Below are positions 48,783 to 57,826 of a stretch of DNA of 60,767 bases, one piece after another (within the stretch, counting starts at the first letter, position 1; each line of letters begins with the position of its first letter). The notes beneath the pieces were generated by a model. The model ran no database searches. It saw nothing but the letters and a program-made list of their open reading frames with translations, and was not told where the DNA came from. The position numbers and the translations under genes are program-made. The DNA lies in NCBI RefSeq assembly GCF_902459555.1, contig NZ_CABPSM010000026.1, positions 1 through 60,767 on the forward strand. The letters are read 5' to 3'. This stretch comes from Pandoraea horticolens (GTDB taxonomy: Bacteria > Pseudomonadota > Gammaproteobacteria > Burkholderiales > Burkholderiaceae).

Positions 48783-49796
48783 TCAGGCCGCTTTGGCCAA
48801 TCGTTCCTGCGCGGCGGCGACCGCATCGGGCTGCGTCATGAACTCGCGCTGTTGAATGAGGGCGAGCACCACATCGAGCGTTGGCGTCGACACGCCAGCG
48901 AGGCGTCCCATCTCCTGGACGACGGAGACGAGTGGATCGATTTCCATTGCGCGGCCGCGTTCGAGATCCTGGAGCATCGACGTCTTGTGTGCGCCGACAG
49001 CGCCCGCACCATTGATGCGACGCTCGACATCAACGCGAAAGTGCACACCGAACTTGTCGCCGATCGCCTTGGCTTCGAGCATCATGGCGCGCGCGATGGC
49101 ACGCGTGCCCGGATCGCTTGCAATGATGTCGAGTGTGCCGTGCGTAAGTGCCGAAATCGGGTTGAAGCAGAGATTGCCCCAGAGCTTGAGCCAGATTTCA
49201 TCGCGGATGTTCTCGCGGATCGGGGCGTCGAGTCCGCCGGCGATCATCAATTGCGAGAGCTTCTCCACGCGATCGGTGCGCTCGCCGCTGGCTTCGCCCA
49301 GCGGAAACTTATTCCCATAGACATGCTGGATCACGCCCGGTGCAACCACTTCCGTGGCCGGGTAGACAACGCAGCCAATGGCGCGCTCCGGTCCGAGCTG
49401 ACGCCACTGGCGACCGCCCGGGTCGATGCTCTCCAGCGTCGTGCCCTCGAGCGCGCCGCCGTGCTTATAGAAGTACCAGTAGGGGATGCCGTTTACGGCT
49501 GTGACGACGGCCGTGTCCGGGCCGATCAAAGGCTGCATCGCGTCGAGTACCGCAGGGACCGAGTGTGCTTTCAGGGCGACGATCACGTAATCCTGCGGAC
49601 CGAGCTCGCGCGGGTCGTCCGTGCAGCGCAACTGGGCGACGCGTTCCTCGCCATCGATCAGCAGTTTAAGTCCGTGCTCGCGCATGGCGCTCAGGTGCGG
49701 GCCACGCGCCACCAGACTGACATCGGCTCCGGCGCGCGCGAGTTGCACGCCGAGATAGCCACCGATGGCGCCAGCGCCATAGATGCAAATCTTCAT
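48783..49796 (-). CDS. Ketopantoate reductase-family dehydrogenase (PanE-like), candidate oxalyl-CoA reductase
   Basis: 337 residues. Rossmann loop YGAGAIGGYLG (about 6-16), conserved IVALKAHS lysine near 75, DEIWLKLWGNLCFNPISALT (about 203-222) and the C-terminal HKTSMLQDLERGRAMEID. Family chemistry is NADPH reduction of 2-oxo acids such as ketopantoate. In Methylobacterium extorquens a panE paralogue (panE2) was assigned as oxalyl-CoA reductase making glyoxylate. The position inside an oxalate locus, with the same operator as oxlT, makes that the favoured role here. Ordinary pantothenate synthesis is the alternative. Start follows TGGAGGGAGAGACTTC. Confidence 0.8.
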   Translation of the reverse strand: MKICIYGAGAIGGYLGVQLARAGADVSLVARGPHLSAMREHGLKLLIDGEERVAQLRCTDDPRELGPQDYVIVALKAHSVPAVLDAMQPLIGPDTAVVTAVNGIPYWYFYKHGGALEGTTLESIDPGGRQWRQLGPERAIGCVVYPATEVVAPGVIQHVYGNKFPLGEASGERTDRVEKLSQLMIAGGLDAPIRENIRDEIWLKLWGNLCFNPISALTHGTLDIIASDPGTRAIARAMMLEAKAIGDKFGVHFRVDVERRINGAGAVGAHKTSMLQDLERGRAMEIDPLVSVVQEMGRLAGVSTPTLDVVLALIQQREFMTQPDAVAAAQERLAKAA

Positions 49797-49871
49797 GAAG
49801 TCTCTCCCTCCAAAGGTGAATCGAAACCTGGGCCTGGTACTGGTCGTTTATTTTTCTAATACCAAATTCTG

Positions 49872-49882
49872 TATATCGTATA
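49872..49882. promoter_or_regulatory. Candidate GntR operator of the panE-like gene
   Basis: TATATCGTATA, identical to the site at oxlT, 76 bp upstream of the panE-like start codon. It lies inside a direct repeat GTATATC-GTATATC (49871-49884). On the minus strand a TTGTGA element abuts it; no convincing -10 box is seen. Confidence 0.6.
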
Positions 49883-50271
49883 TCACAAGGAGGGCAGCGC
49901 CAAGCATTCTGGGCGCGACGAGTGTCATGGTTTCCCCGCAGATGCGCGAGAAATAGCGGTCCCGATGTGTGAGCTTGACCGGCATGAAGGGCGTTGCCGA
50001 AATCGCTTCAAGCGTCTGAGGAGTGAATTATTACGGTGTATTACAGCGATGTCGAGGGATTGAAAAATCCAGGTTATTGTGAAAAAAACTAACAAAAATA
50101 TCGTTTTGTGCTGGTTTTGAAAAATAGCAAGTAGCCCGATATAAAAAGGCTGTGCGCCTTATCTGGCAGGCTTCGTGGATCAGGTTAACTCCTTAGTGTT
50201 TTCGCATTGCGTTGTTGCGCCGCTCCGTCCTACAGTGGCGTTACTGTATCTAGCCGCCACTTAGGACAGTG

Positions 50272-50329
50272 CCTCGCGTGCCGTAGTTGTTTTCGCTGCA
50301 ATGGACGAAAACGACTTCGGCACGCGAGG
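50272..50329. repeat. Large inverted repeat upstream of the oxlT promoter
   Basis: Two 24-bp arms (50272-50295 and 50306-50329), identical at 22 of 24 positions when inverted, separated by 10 bp. The arms begin CCTCGCGTGCCG. No T-run follows, and the -35 box of oxlT begins 29 bp further on, so the element is probably upstream of the transcript. Confidence 0.8.
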
Positions 50330-50358
50330 AGGAAAGCGAGGACAGCAATAAATTAGTG

Positions 50359-50386
50359 TTGACTTATATCTGATATATCGTATATT
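50359..50386 (+). promoter_or_regulatory. Promoter of the oxlT-oxc-frc operon with overlapping GntR operator
   Basis: TTGACT (50359-50364), 16-bp spacer, TATATT (50381-50386): a good sigma-70 promoter. The dyad TATATCGTATA (50374-50384) covers the spacer and part of the -10 box, the position of a repressor site. The leader to the proposed start codon is about 160 nt. Confidence 0.65.
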
Positions 50387-50551
50387 TCGTTCGGTATATT
50401 TGCGGGGAAAAGCAATGGCCCCCGTACGCATCAGAGACAAGTCGACGAGGCGAAGACCTCGTAAAGCATACCCAGGGGGCACAGATCCCATCCGGAAGGT
50501 GTTGTTGTTGTGAAGCTGCCAAACAACTGGAAACCGATGGAGGAGGTACAA

Positions 50552-51883
50552 GTGGAGACGATAAATCAACACGGTAAGCAATCCGTGTTCGCGAGCCCTT
50601 GGGTTCAGCTCGTGTTCGGCGTGATTTGCATGGCGATGATCGCCAATCTGCAGTACGGGTGGACGCTGTTCGTCAACCCGATCGATGAGAAGTATCACTG
50701 GGGCCGTACGGCCATTCAGGTCGCTTTCACGATTTTCGTCGTGACTGAGACTTGGCTGGTGCCGATCGAAGGGTATCTGGTCGACAAGTTCGGCCCGCGC
50801 CCGGTGGTGGTCGGGGGTGGTCTGTTGTGCGGTATTGCGTGGGTGTTGAATGCCTATGCATCCTCGCTGCCGATGTTGTATTTCGCAGCGGCGGTGGGCG
50901 GCGTGGGCGCCGGTGCGGTGTATGGCACCTGCGTGGGTAACGCGCTGAAGTGGTTCCCGGATCGTCGCGGTCTTGCCGCGGGCATTACCGCTGCCGGTTT
51001 CGGCGCCGGTTCGGCACTGACCGTGGTACCGATCGCCAACATGATCAAGTCCAGCGGCTACGAGAACACCTTCCTGACCTTCGGGCTGGGGCAGGGGATC
51101 ATCGTGCTGGTGCTGGGTCTGGCGCTCGCCAGTCCGCCTGCATCGATCGAAGTACTCAAGAAGCTGGCCCCGGGCGCCATGCGCTACAACGCCAAGCCGA
51201 CGGAAGTCATGCGCTCCCCGGTGTTCTGGCTGATGTATCTGATGTTCGTGCTGATGGCCGCCGGCGGTCTGATGGCAACGGCACAGCTCGGTCCGATCGC
51301 CAAGGACTACGGTCTGGATCAGGCACCTGTCTCGCTTCTTGGTCTCACACTGCCCGCACTCACCTTCGCACTGGCCATCGACCGTGTGCTCAACGGGGTG
51401 ACGCGTCCGGTGTTCGGCTGGATATCGGACAAGATCGGTCGCGAAAACACGATGTTCATCGCCTTCGCGATGGAAGCCGTGGGGATCTACGCGCTGGCGA
51501 AGTATGGCCAGCACCCGGTGGCCTTCGTGCTCCTGACCGGCCTGGTGTTCTTCGCCTGGGGTGAGATCTACAGCTTGTTCCCGGCGACCTGCGCCGACAC
51601 GTATGGCTCGAAGTATGCCGCTACCAACGCGGGGATGTTGTACACCGCGAAGGGGACCGCCGCTTTGCTGGTGCCCTTCTCGAGTGTCATCACCTCGATG
51701 ACCGGTAGCTGGCAGGCCGTGTTCATGGTCGCCTGCGCCATGAATGCCTTCGCTGCCTTCCTTGCCTTGTTCGTCCTCAAGCCGATGCGTGCCCGTCTGG
51801 CACAGCGTTACGCCAGTGACTTCAAGGAGCAATCCAGTGAGCCGGTCGTGAAAGCTGCGGATCTGAGCCGCAGCACCACGTAA
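50552..51883 (+). CDS. oxlT: Oxalate/formate antiporter (MFS)
   Basis: 443 residues if translation starts at the GTG at 50552, which follows GGAGGAGGTACAA ideally; an in-frame GTG at 50510 would add 14 residues. Twelve spans of the major facilitator fold. The two membrane-buried cations that define oxalate binding in Oxalobacter OxlT (Arg272, Lys355) have clear counterparts, R285 in NGVTRPVFGW and K367 in YTAKGTAAL. It exchanges external oxalate for internal formate, moving net negative charge inward. First gene of the operon; oxc follows after 191 bp. Confidence 0.9.
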   Translation: METINQHGKQSVFASPWVQLVFGVICMAMIANLQYGWTLFVNPIDEKYHWGRTAIQVAFTIFVVTETWLVPIEGYLVDKFGPRPVVVGGGLLCGIAWVLNAYASSLPMLYFAAAVGGVGAGAVYGTCVGNALKWFPDRRGLAAGITAAGFGAGSALTVVPIANMIKSSGYENTFLTFGLGQGIIVLVLGLALASPPASIEVLKKLAPGAMRYNAKPTEVMRSPVFWLMYLMFVLMAAGGLMATAQLGPIAKDYGLDQAPVSLLGLTLPALTFALAIDRVLNGVTRPVFGWISDKIGRENTMFIAFAMEAVGIYALAKYGQHPVAFVLLTGLVFFAWGEIYSLFPATCADTYGSKYAATNAGMLYTAKGTAALLVPFSSVITSMTGSWQAVFMVACAMNAFAAFLALFVLKPMRARLAQRYASDFKEQSSEPVVKAADLSRSTT

Positions 51884-52074
51884 CGCGCACTGACTAAGCG
51901 AAGACGCAGACTGGCTGGCTTGATTAGCGAAATGTTTGACCGGCGTGCAATCCGTGCCCTCGCGGGTCGGGTTGCACGACCGGATGAGCAAGCAGAGAAG
52001 CAGTACAGGAATACCCACTAATCGTCAGACAAGACGACGCAACACTGAAACCGGAAAATTTGGAGGAGAGAATT

Positions 52075-53865
52075 ATGTCCATTGCGATGACCGTGCCAGT
52101 CGGCAAGGCGGAAAACGACACCGCGGGCGACACGCTCAAAGACACCAGCCGACACGCGAACATCGGGTCCGAGGCAGAAACGACGGATGGTTTTCATCTG
52201 GTCATCGATGCCCTGAAAGCGAACGACATCGACACCATCTTCGGTCTGGTGGGGATTCCCATCACCGATCTGGCTCGCCTCGCGCAAGCCGAAGGCATGC
52301 GTTTCATCGGCTTCCGCCATGAACAGCATGCCGGCCACGCGGCCGCTATCGCCGGCTTCATGACGCAAAAGCCCGGCATCTGCCTGACCGTCTCCGCGCC
52401 TGGTTTCCTGAATGGCCTGACGGCACTCGCCAACGCGACCACCAATTGCTTCCCGATGATCCTGATCAGCGGTTCGAGCGAGCGTGAGATCGTCGATCTG
52501 CAGCAGGGCGACTACGAAGAAATGGACCAACTCAATGCGGCCAAGCCGTATTGCAAGGCGGCTTACCGTGTGTTGCACGCCGAAGATATCGGCGTTGGCC
52601 TGGCTCGCGCGATCCGCGCGGCCGTGTCCGGCCGTCCGGGCGGCGTCTATCTGGATCTGCCGGCCAAGCTGCTGGCGCAGACCATCGACGCCCAAAAGGC
52701 GAAGGACTCGCTGATTCGCGTGATCGACGCCGCACCACGTCAGATCCCCGCACCGGATGCCGTCCAGCGCGCGCTCGACGTCATCAAGGGCGCCAAGCGT
52801 CCGCTGATTCTGCTGGGCAAGGGCGCGGCCTACGCGCAGGCCGACGCCGACATTCGCGCCCTCATCGAGAAGACCGGCATTCCGTATCTGCCGATGTCGA
52901 TGGCCAAGGGGCTGCTGCCCGACACGCATGAGCAATCGGCATCGGCTGCGCGCTCGTTCGTGTTGCAAGAGGCCGATGTCGTCGTGCTGATCGGTGCGCG
53001 CCTGAACTGGCTGCTCGCCCACGGCAAGGGAAAAACGTGGGGCTCGGCGCCGAAGAAGTTCGTGCAGATCGATATCTCGCCGACGGAAATCGACAGCAAC
53101 GTCGCGATTGCCGCGCCGGTCATCGGCGACATCGGTTCGTGTGTGTCGGCACTGCTCGCCGGCGTTGACAGCAAGTTCGGCAAGCCGTCCGCCGAGTGGA
53201 CGGGCGCTATTGCAGAGCGCAAGAGCAAGAACCTGGCCAAGATGGCGGCAACGCTTGCCCAGAACCCATCGCCGATGAACTTCCACAGCGCACTCGGCGC
53301 GATTCGCGACGTGCTCAAGCAGCATCCGGACATCAACCTCGTCAACGAAGGCGCGAACACGCTCGACTACGCGCGAGCCATCATCGACCAGTACCAGCCG
53401 CGCAAGCGTTTCGACTCGGGTACCTGGGGCGTGATGGGCATCGGCATGGGCTTCGCCATCGGCGCTGCCGTGACGAGCGGCCAACCGGTTGTCGCCATCG
53501 AAGGTGACAGCGCGTTCGGCTTCAGTGGCATGGAACTCGAAACCATCTGCCGTTACGAGCTGCCGGTGACCACCATCATCTTCAACAACAACGGCGTGTA
53601 CCGCGGCACCGACGTCAATCCGACGGGCGGCAAGGACGTGGCGCCGACCGTGTTCGTGAAGGGCGCGCGCTACGACAAGATGATCGAAGCCTTCGGTGGC
53701 GTTGGTTACAACGTCACCACGCCGGAAGAACTAACGAAGGCGCTGAAGGAAGCCATCGCGGCGGGCAAGCCGGCCCTCATCAATGCCGTCATCGACGAAG
53801 CCGCGGGCACCGAAAGCGGCCGTCTGACGAACCTGAATCCGCAAAGCGCGGCGATGAAAAAGTAA
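52075..53865 (+). CDS. oxc: Oxalyl-CoA decarboxylase (ThDP-dependent)
   Basis: 596 residues. The N-terminal ThDP domain has the activating glutamate in [12 protein letters not shown] and the substrate-side [16 protein letters not shown]. The central domain carries the ADP-type regulatory fold. The C-terminal ThDP motif is [20 protein letters not shown] followed by FNNNG. It converts oxalyl-CoA to formyl-CoA and CO2, consuming a proton. The N-terminus is about 28 residues longer than Oxalobacter Oxc (polar, [16 protein letters not shown]). The start ATG follows TGGAGGAGAGAATT. Followed by frc after 25 bp. Confidence 0.95.
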   Translation: MSIAMTVPVGKAENDTAGDTLKDTSRHANIGSEAETTDGFHLVIDALKANDIDTIFGLVGIPITDLARLAQAEGMRFIGFRHEQHAGHAAAIAGFMTQKPGICLTVSAPGFLNGLTALANATTNCFPMILISGSSEREIVDLQQGDYEEMDQLNAAKPYCKAAYRVLHAEDIGVGLARAIRAAVSGRPGGVYLDLPAKLLAQTIDAQKAKDSLIRVIDAAPRQIPAPDAVQRALDVIKGAKRPLILLGKGAAYAQADADIRALIEKTGIPYLPMSMAKGLLPDTHEQSASAARSFVLQEADVVVLIGARLNWLLAHGKGKTWGSAPKKFVQIDISPTEIDSNVAIAAPVIGDIGSCVSALLAGVDSKFGKPSAEWTGAIAERKSKNLAKMAATLAQNPSPMNFHSALGAIRDVLKQHPDINLVNEGANTLDYARAIIDQYQPRKRFDSGTWGVMGIGMGFAIGAAVTSGQPVVAIEGDSAFGFSGMELETICRYELPVTTIIFNNNGVYRGTDVNPTGGKDVAPTVFVKGARYDKMIEAFGGVGYNVTTPEELTKALKEAIAAGKPALINAVIDEAAGTESGRLTNLNPQSAAMKK

Positions 53866-53890
53866 TCCGAGTCAATCAAGGAGACACGAC

Positions 53891-55141
53891 ATGAGCAAAC
53901 CCCTCGAAGGTATCAAGATCATCGACTTCACGCACGTGCAAGCCGGCCCCGCCTGCACGCAGTTGCTGGCCTGGTTCGGTGCGGACGTCATCAAGGTGGA
54001 GCGCCCCGGATCGGGCGACGTCACGCGCAGCCAACTGCGCGACATTCCCGACGCCGATGCCTTGTACTTCACGATGCTCAACAGCAACAAGCGCTCGTTG
54101 ACGCTGGATACGAAGACACCGGAAGGCAAGGAAGTGCTCGAGAAGCTGGTGAAGGAGTCGGACGTGCTCGTCGAGAACTTCGCACCGGGCGCCCTCGATC
54201 GCATGGGCTTCACGTGGGAGCGTCTGAACGAACTGAACCCGAAGCTGATCGTCGCATCGGTCAAGGGCTTCTCGGACGGCCACCACTACGATGACCTGAA
54301 GGTCTACGAGAACGTGGCGCAGTGCGCCGGCGGTGCCGCCTCGACGACCGGTTTCTGGGACGGCCCCCCGACGGTGTCGGCTGCCGCACTCGGCGACAGC
54401 AACACCGGTATGCACCTGGCCATCGGCATTCTGACGGCACTCATCGGCCGCGGCCAGACGGGCCGTGGTCAGAAGGTGGCCGTCTCGATGCAGGATTCGG
54501 TCATCAACCTGTGCCGCGTGAAGCTGCGTGACCAACAGCGTCTGGACCGTGTCGGTTACCTCGAAGAGTATCCGCAGTACCCGCATGGCGAATTCAGCGA
54601 TGTGGTGCCGCGCGGCGGCAACGCAGGCGGTGGCGGCCAGCCGGGCTGGGTGCTCAAGTGCAAGGGCTGGGAGACGGACCCGAACGCGTACATCTACTTC
54701 ACGATTCAGGGTCACGCCTGGGAGCCGATCTGCCGCGCGCTGGGCAAGCCGGAATGGATCAGCGATCCGAACTACGCCACGGCGCAAGCCCGTCAACCGC
54801 ACATCTTCGACATTTTCGCGACCATCGAAGCCTGGCTGGCCGACAAGACGAAGTACGAAGCGGTGGACATCCTGCGCAAGTTCGACATTCCGTGCGCTCC
54901 GGTGCTGTCGATGAAGGAAATCGCGAACGACCCGTCGCTGCGCGCCTCGGGCACGATCGTGGAAGTGCCGCACAAGGAACGTGGTACGTACCTGACCGTT
55001 GGCAGCCCGATCAAGTTCTCGGGCCTGAAGCCGGAAATCACGGGCTCGCCGCTGCTGGGGGAACACACCGACGAGATCCTGTCCGAGCTGGGTTACAGCA
55101 AGGACCAGATCGCGAACCTGCATACGTCGCGTTCGGTGTAA
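53891..55141 (+). CDS. frc: Formyl-CoA:oxalate CoA-transferase
   Basis: 416 residues, class III CoA-transferase. Residues known from formyl-CoA transferase fall at the same numbers: Q17 in DFTHVQAGP and the covalent nucleophile D169 in [10 protein letters not shown]. The flexible glycine loop reads NAGGGGQPG. It moves CoA from formyl-CoA to oxalate, releasing formate for export or oxidation. The gene is coupled to oxc and closed by a terminator at 55223-55265. AGGAGACACGAC precedes the ATG. Confidence 0.95.
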   Translation: MSKPLEGIKIIDFTHVQAGPACTQLLAWFGADVIKVERPGSGDVTRSQLRDIPDADALYFTMLNSNKRSLTLDTKTPEGKEVLEKLVKESDVLVENFAPGALDRMGFTWERLNELNPKLIVASVKGFSDGHHYDDLKVYENVAQCAGGAASTTGFWDGPPTVSAAALGDSNTGMHLAIGILTALIGRGQTGRGQKVAVSMQDSVINLCRVKLRDQQRLDRVGYLEEYPQYPHGEFSDVVPRGGNAGGGGQPGWVLKCKGWETDPNAYIYFTIQGHAWEPICRALGKPEWISDPNYATAQARQPHIFDIFATIEAWLADKTKYEAVDILRKFDIPCAPVLSMKEIANDPSLRASGTIVEVPHKERGTYLTVGSPIKFSGLKPEITGSPLLGEHTDEILSELGYSKDQIANLHTSRSV

Positions 55142-55222
55142 ATTCCGCTCGCAGACGGTGCGCCGCATGCGCCAAAGCCGCCCTCGGGCGGTGGCGGTGC
55201 CTGCGCGCACGCGAAGGTGTTC

Positions 55223-55265
55223 ATGGGTGCGGCTCCGCTCGGAGCGGGCACCCATTTCTATTTTC
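55223..55265 (+). terminator. Terminator after oxlT-oxc-frc
   Basis: Nested hairpin: outer stem ATGGGTGC/GCACCCAT (55223-55230, 55248-55255) and inner stem GCTCC/GGAGC, then TTTCTATTTT. It lies 80 bp after the frc stop codon. Confidence 0.75.
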
Positions 55266-55354
55266 GGGACGGTGCTGCCTTCTAATTGATGTAATTTATC
55301 GGCATGTTTGGCAGCCATGCCAGACGCATTCCCCACAAGAGCATTGGAGACATC

Positions 55355-55795
55355 ATGAGTGCATCCGTCGACGTCAGTCAGTTGGTACAGGTGGTAGGCG
55401 ACGCCATCGTCGTGGCCGACCCGCAGAACATCATCACGCTCTGGAATTCCGGCGCGCAGAAGATGTTCGGCTTCTCGGCCGCCGAGGCGGTCGGGCAGCC
55501 GCTGGACATCATCATTCCCGAGCGGCTGCGCGCGCGTCACAACGAAGGCTATGCCAAGACAATGGAGACGGGCCAGACCAAGTACGGCAGCGACCTGTTG
55601 AAAGTGCCCGCTGCGCACAAGGACGGGCGTGCCATGTCGATTGCGTTCACGGTAGCGCTGCTGCATGGTGCCGGCGGCGAAGTGACCGGCATCGTCGCCG
55701 TGATTCGCGACGAGACGGCGCGCTTCCAGGAGGATCGGCAGTTGCGCAAGCGCGTGGCGGAGCTGGAGGCGAAGTTGGCGGCAACGGCAGGCTGA
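55355..55795 (+). CDS. Stand-alone PAS-domain protein
   Basis: 146 residues: a single PAS domain (about 8-120; AIVVADPQNIITLWNSGAQK, MFGFSAAEAVGQPLDIIIPE, VTGIVAVIRDETARFQE) and a short C-terminal coiled coil (RQLRKRVAELEAKLA). No output domain or signal peptide. PAS proteins of this subtype often bind flavin or haem, but I see no diagnostic cysteine for a LOV domain. It lies between the two frc genes with its own terminator. A sensor role in oxalate or redox control is only an inference. Start ATG follows TTGGAGACATC. Confidence 0.8.
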   Translation: MSASVDVSQLVQVVGDAIVVADPQNIITLWNSGAQKMFGFSAAEAVGQPLDIIIPERLRARHNEGYAKTMETGQTKYGSDLLKVPAAHKDGRAMSIAFTVALLHGAGGEVTGIVAVIRDETARFQEDRQLRKRVAELEAKLAATAG

Positions 55796-55843
55796 TCGCC
55801 CGGGCGCGCCCGGCAGCGACCTGGCGTCACCCGGAAATCAATG

Positions 55844-55894
55844 AAGCACCGATTTGCGCCCCCCACGGGGAGGTGAGCGAATCGGTGCTTTTTT
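55844..55894 (+). terminator. Terminator after the PAS gene
   Basis: Perfect 11-bp stem AAGCACCGATT/AATCGGTGCTT (55844-55854, 55880-55890), then a run of six T (55889-55894). The 25-nt loop includes a C-rich/G-rich sub-hairpin. Confidence 0.88.
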
Positions 55895-56147
55895 GTTTCT
55901 CGGATGGCGGGAGCGCGTTGGTTATGTCTCTACGAGTATTTTGTATTCAATATATTTAAAGGTGCTCTGATAAATACGCCTCGTTGGCGGTCGAATTGGG
56001 GGCCGCGACACATGCCTGTAAACCCGTAGGCAGAGCGTTTCACGCATGCTATGCTGCACTGCATTTCCCCTTTATTCATGCGGGTTTTGACCATTTTTAA
56101 TGCCTCCGTATCGAGAGACAGTCAAAGGGATAGGCAACAAAAAGCCG

Positions 56148-56179
56148 TTGATAAAATATCGTGTATGAAATACTGTATA
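56148..56179 (+). promoter_or_regulatory. Candidate promoter and GntR operator of the second frc unit
   Basis: TTGATA (56148-56153), 17-bp spacer, TACTGT (56171-56176). AATACTGTATA (56169-56179) matches the TATACNGTATA dyad except at the first base and covers the -10 box. The following GTATATCACAA is shared with the site before the panE-like gene (49879-49889). Confidence 0.5.
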
Positions 56180-56312
56180 TCACAATAATCGATCAACGAC
56201 AGGTGGGGCGCCCGAAGCGGCGACGGCCTTCGTGAGATGCCGCGAGGCCCGCGTACCGATTCGTTTCGCATACCAATTACATAAACGCCGTCGCATCAGG
56301 AGGAGACAAACC

Positions 56313-56444
56313 ATGTTCACCGTCGCCAGCTTCCGGCGCGAAGCCAGCCCCACGTGTGGCGCACACGCACAGCAGACACCGGCGTGTGCCGCGAGCCAAT
56401 TTTCGGTGTATGTCCCGGGCGCAAGTGCCCAGGCTGCCTGCTGA
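56313..56444 (+). CDS. 43-residue ORF, possible leader peptide of the second frc gene
   Basis: The ATG lies five bases after AGGAGGAGACAAA, one of the best ribosome sites in the window. It encodes 43 residues (start MFTVASFRREASPTCGAHAQ, with further cysteines at 28 and the last position). The stop is 12 bp before the frc-like start codon. No similarity recognised. It is either a small protein or a translated leader coupled to frc2 expression. Confidence 0.45.
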   Translation: MFTVASFRREASPTCGAHAQQTPACAASQFSVYVPGASAQAAC

Positions 56445-56456
56445 GCGGAGACGACC

Positions 56457-57704
56457 ATGGGCAAGGCACTCGAAGGTGTGCGCATTCTCGACTTCACGCA
56501 CGTGCAGTCCGGTCCGACCTGCACGCAGTTGCTGGCTTGGTTCGGCGCTGACGTCATCAAGATCGAACGCGCCGGGCATGGCGACGTCACGCGCGATCAA
56601 CTGCGTGACATTCCCGACGCGGACAGCCTCTACTTCACGATGCTCAACAGCAACAAGCGTTCGATCACGCTCGATACCAAGCACCCCGAAGGCAAGGCGG
56701 TGCTCGAGCGCATGATCCGCGACTGCGACGTGCTCGTGGAGAACTTCGCGCCCGGTGCGCTCGATCGCATGGGCTTCACGTGGGAGCACATCCACGCGCT
56801 GAACCCGCGCATGATCGTGGCGTCGGTCAAGGGCTTCGGCCCCGGTCCGTATCAGGACTGCAAGGTCTACGAAAACGTGGCGCAGTGCGTGGGCGGTGCG
56901 GCGTCGACGACCGGCTTCGACGATGGCCCGCCGATGGTGACGGGGGCGCAGATCGGCGACTCCGGCACGGGCTTGCACCTGGCGCTGGGCATCGTCACGG
57001 CGCTGTATCAGCGCACGATGACCGGGCAGGGGCAGCGCGTGCTGACGGCGATGCAGGACGGTGTGCTGAACCTGTGCCGCGTGAAGCTGCGCGATCAGCA
57101 GCGTCTGGAGCGCGCGCGAGTGATGGAAGAGTATCCGCAGTTCCCGAACGGCCAGTTCGGCGATGCGGTGCCGCGTGCCGGTAATGCCTCGGGCGGTGGC
57201 CAGCCGGGTTGGATTCTCAAGTGCCAGGGCTGGGAGACAGACCCGAACGCGTACATCTACTTCATCACGCAGGCGCCCGTGTGGGGTTCGATCTGCAAGG
57301 TGATCGGCAAGCCCGAATGGGTCGAGCATCCGGAGTACGCCACACCCCGTGCGCGTCTGCCGCGTCTGCGCGAGATCTTCGACACGATCGAGCAATGGAC
57401 CATGACGAAGACGAAGTTCGACGTCATGGCCATCCTCAACGAGTACGACATTCCGTGCGGCCCGATCCTCTCGATGAAGGAAATCGCAGAAGACATGTCG
57501 CTGCGCGAGACCGGGACCATCGTCGAAGTCGATCACCCGAAGCGCGGCAAGTACCTCACCGTCGGCAACCCGATCAAGCTCTCGGACAGTCCCACGCATG
57601 TGGAGCGCTCACCGTTGCTCGGCGAGCACACGGACGACGTGCTCTCCGAATTCGGCTTCAGCGCGCAACAGATCGCTGCCTTGCGCGAAGTCGGCGCGGT
57701 GTAA
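56457..57704 (+). CDS. Second CaiB/BaiF (class III) CoA-transferase, formyl-CoA transferase-like
   Basis: 415 residues, roughly 70% identical by eye to the first frc and of nearly the same length. Q17 is kept, the nucleophilic aspartate is D168 in IGDSGTGLH (one residue deleted upstream), and the glycine loop reads NASGGGQPG. It could be another formyl-CoA:oxalate transferase or use a different donor, such as succinyl-CoA or acetyl-CoA, as seen in related enzymes. It carries the shared operator and is followed by a fumarylacetoacetase-family gene. Confidence 0.85.
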   Translation: MGKALEGVRILDFTHVQSGPTCTQLLAWFGADVIKIERAGHGDVTRDQLRDIPDADSLYFTMLNSNKRSITLDTKHPEGKAVLERMIRDCDVLVENFAPGALDRMGFTWEHIHALNPRMIVASVKGFGPGPYQDCKVYENVAQCVGGAASTTGFDDGPPMVTGAQIGDSGTGLHLALGIVTALYQRTMTGQGQRVLTAMQDGVLNLCRVKLRDQQRLERARVMEEYPQFPNGQFGDAVPRAGNASGGGQPGWILKCQGWETDPNAYIYFITQAPVWGSICKVIGKPEWVEHPEYATPRARLPRLREIFDTIEQWTMTKTKFDVMAILNEYDIPCGPILSMKEIAEDMSLRETGTIVEVDHPKRGKYLTVGNPIKLSDSPTHVERSPLLGEHTDDVLSEFGFSAQQIAALREVGAV

Positions 57705-57826
57705 GCGTCGCCGTACGGGCGCAAGTGTCTGCACGAGGCAGATGTTGAACGACTCAAGACATCGAGCCCGGCGCTTGCGCGGCGAACCCTGCCGTGCAGC
57801 CGGGCCGTTACAGGAATGGCAAACGC

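Larger units (their letters stand above)
49797..50551. other. Divergent regulatory region between the panE-like gene and oxlT
   Basis: About 750 bp, distinctly AT-rich for this genome, with no credible gene. It contains two exact copies of the 11-bp dyad TATATCGTATA, a large inverted repeat and the oxlT promoter, each listed separately. Confidence 0.65.
55796..56312. other. Intergenic region before the second frc unit
   Basis: 517 bp; the PAS-gene terminator and the promoter/operator at 56148-56179 are the only recognisable elements. An extra AT-rich patch with TATATTT (55949-55955) may be a second start region. No gene. Confidence 0.5.

Noticed and set aside
50261-52018. 585-codon leftward open frame opposite oxlT
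   Set aside because: His/Arg-rich antisense shadow; it also runs through the oxlT promoter and inverted repeat.
55855-55879. Guanidine-II (mini-ykkC) riboswitch suggested by an ACGG in a small C/G hairpin
   Set aside because: Only one hairpin is present, it sits inside a terminator loop at the 3' end of a gene, and no downstream guanidine-related gene exists.
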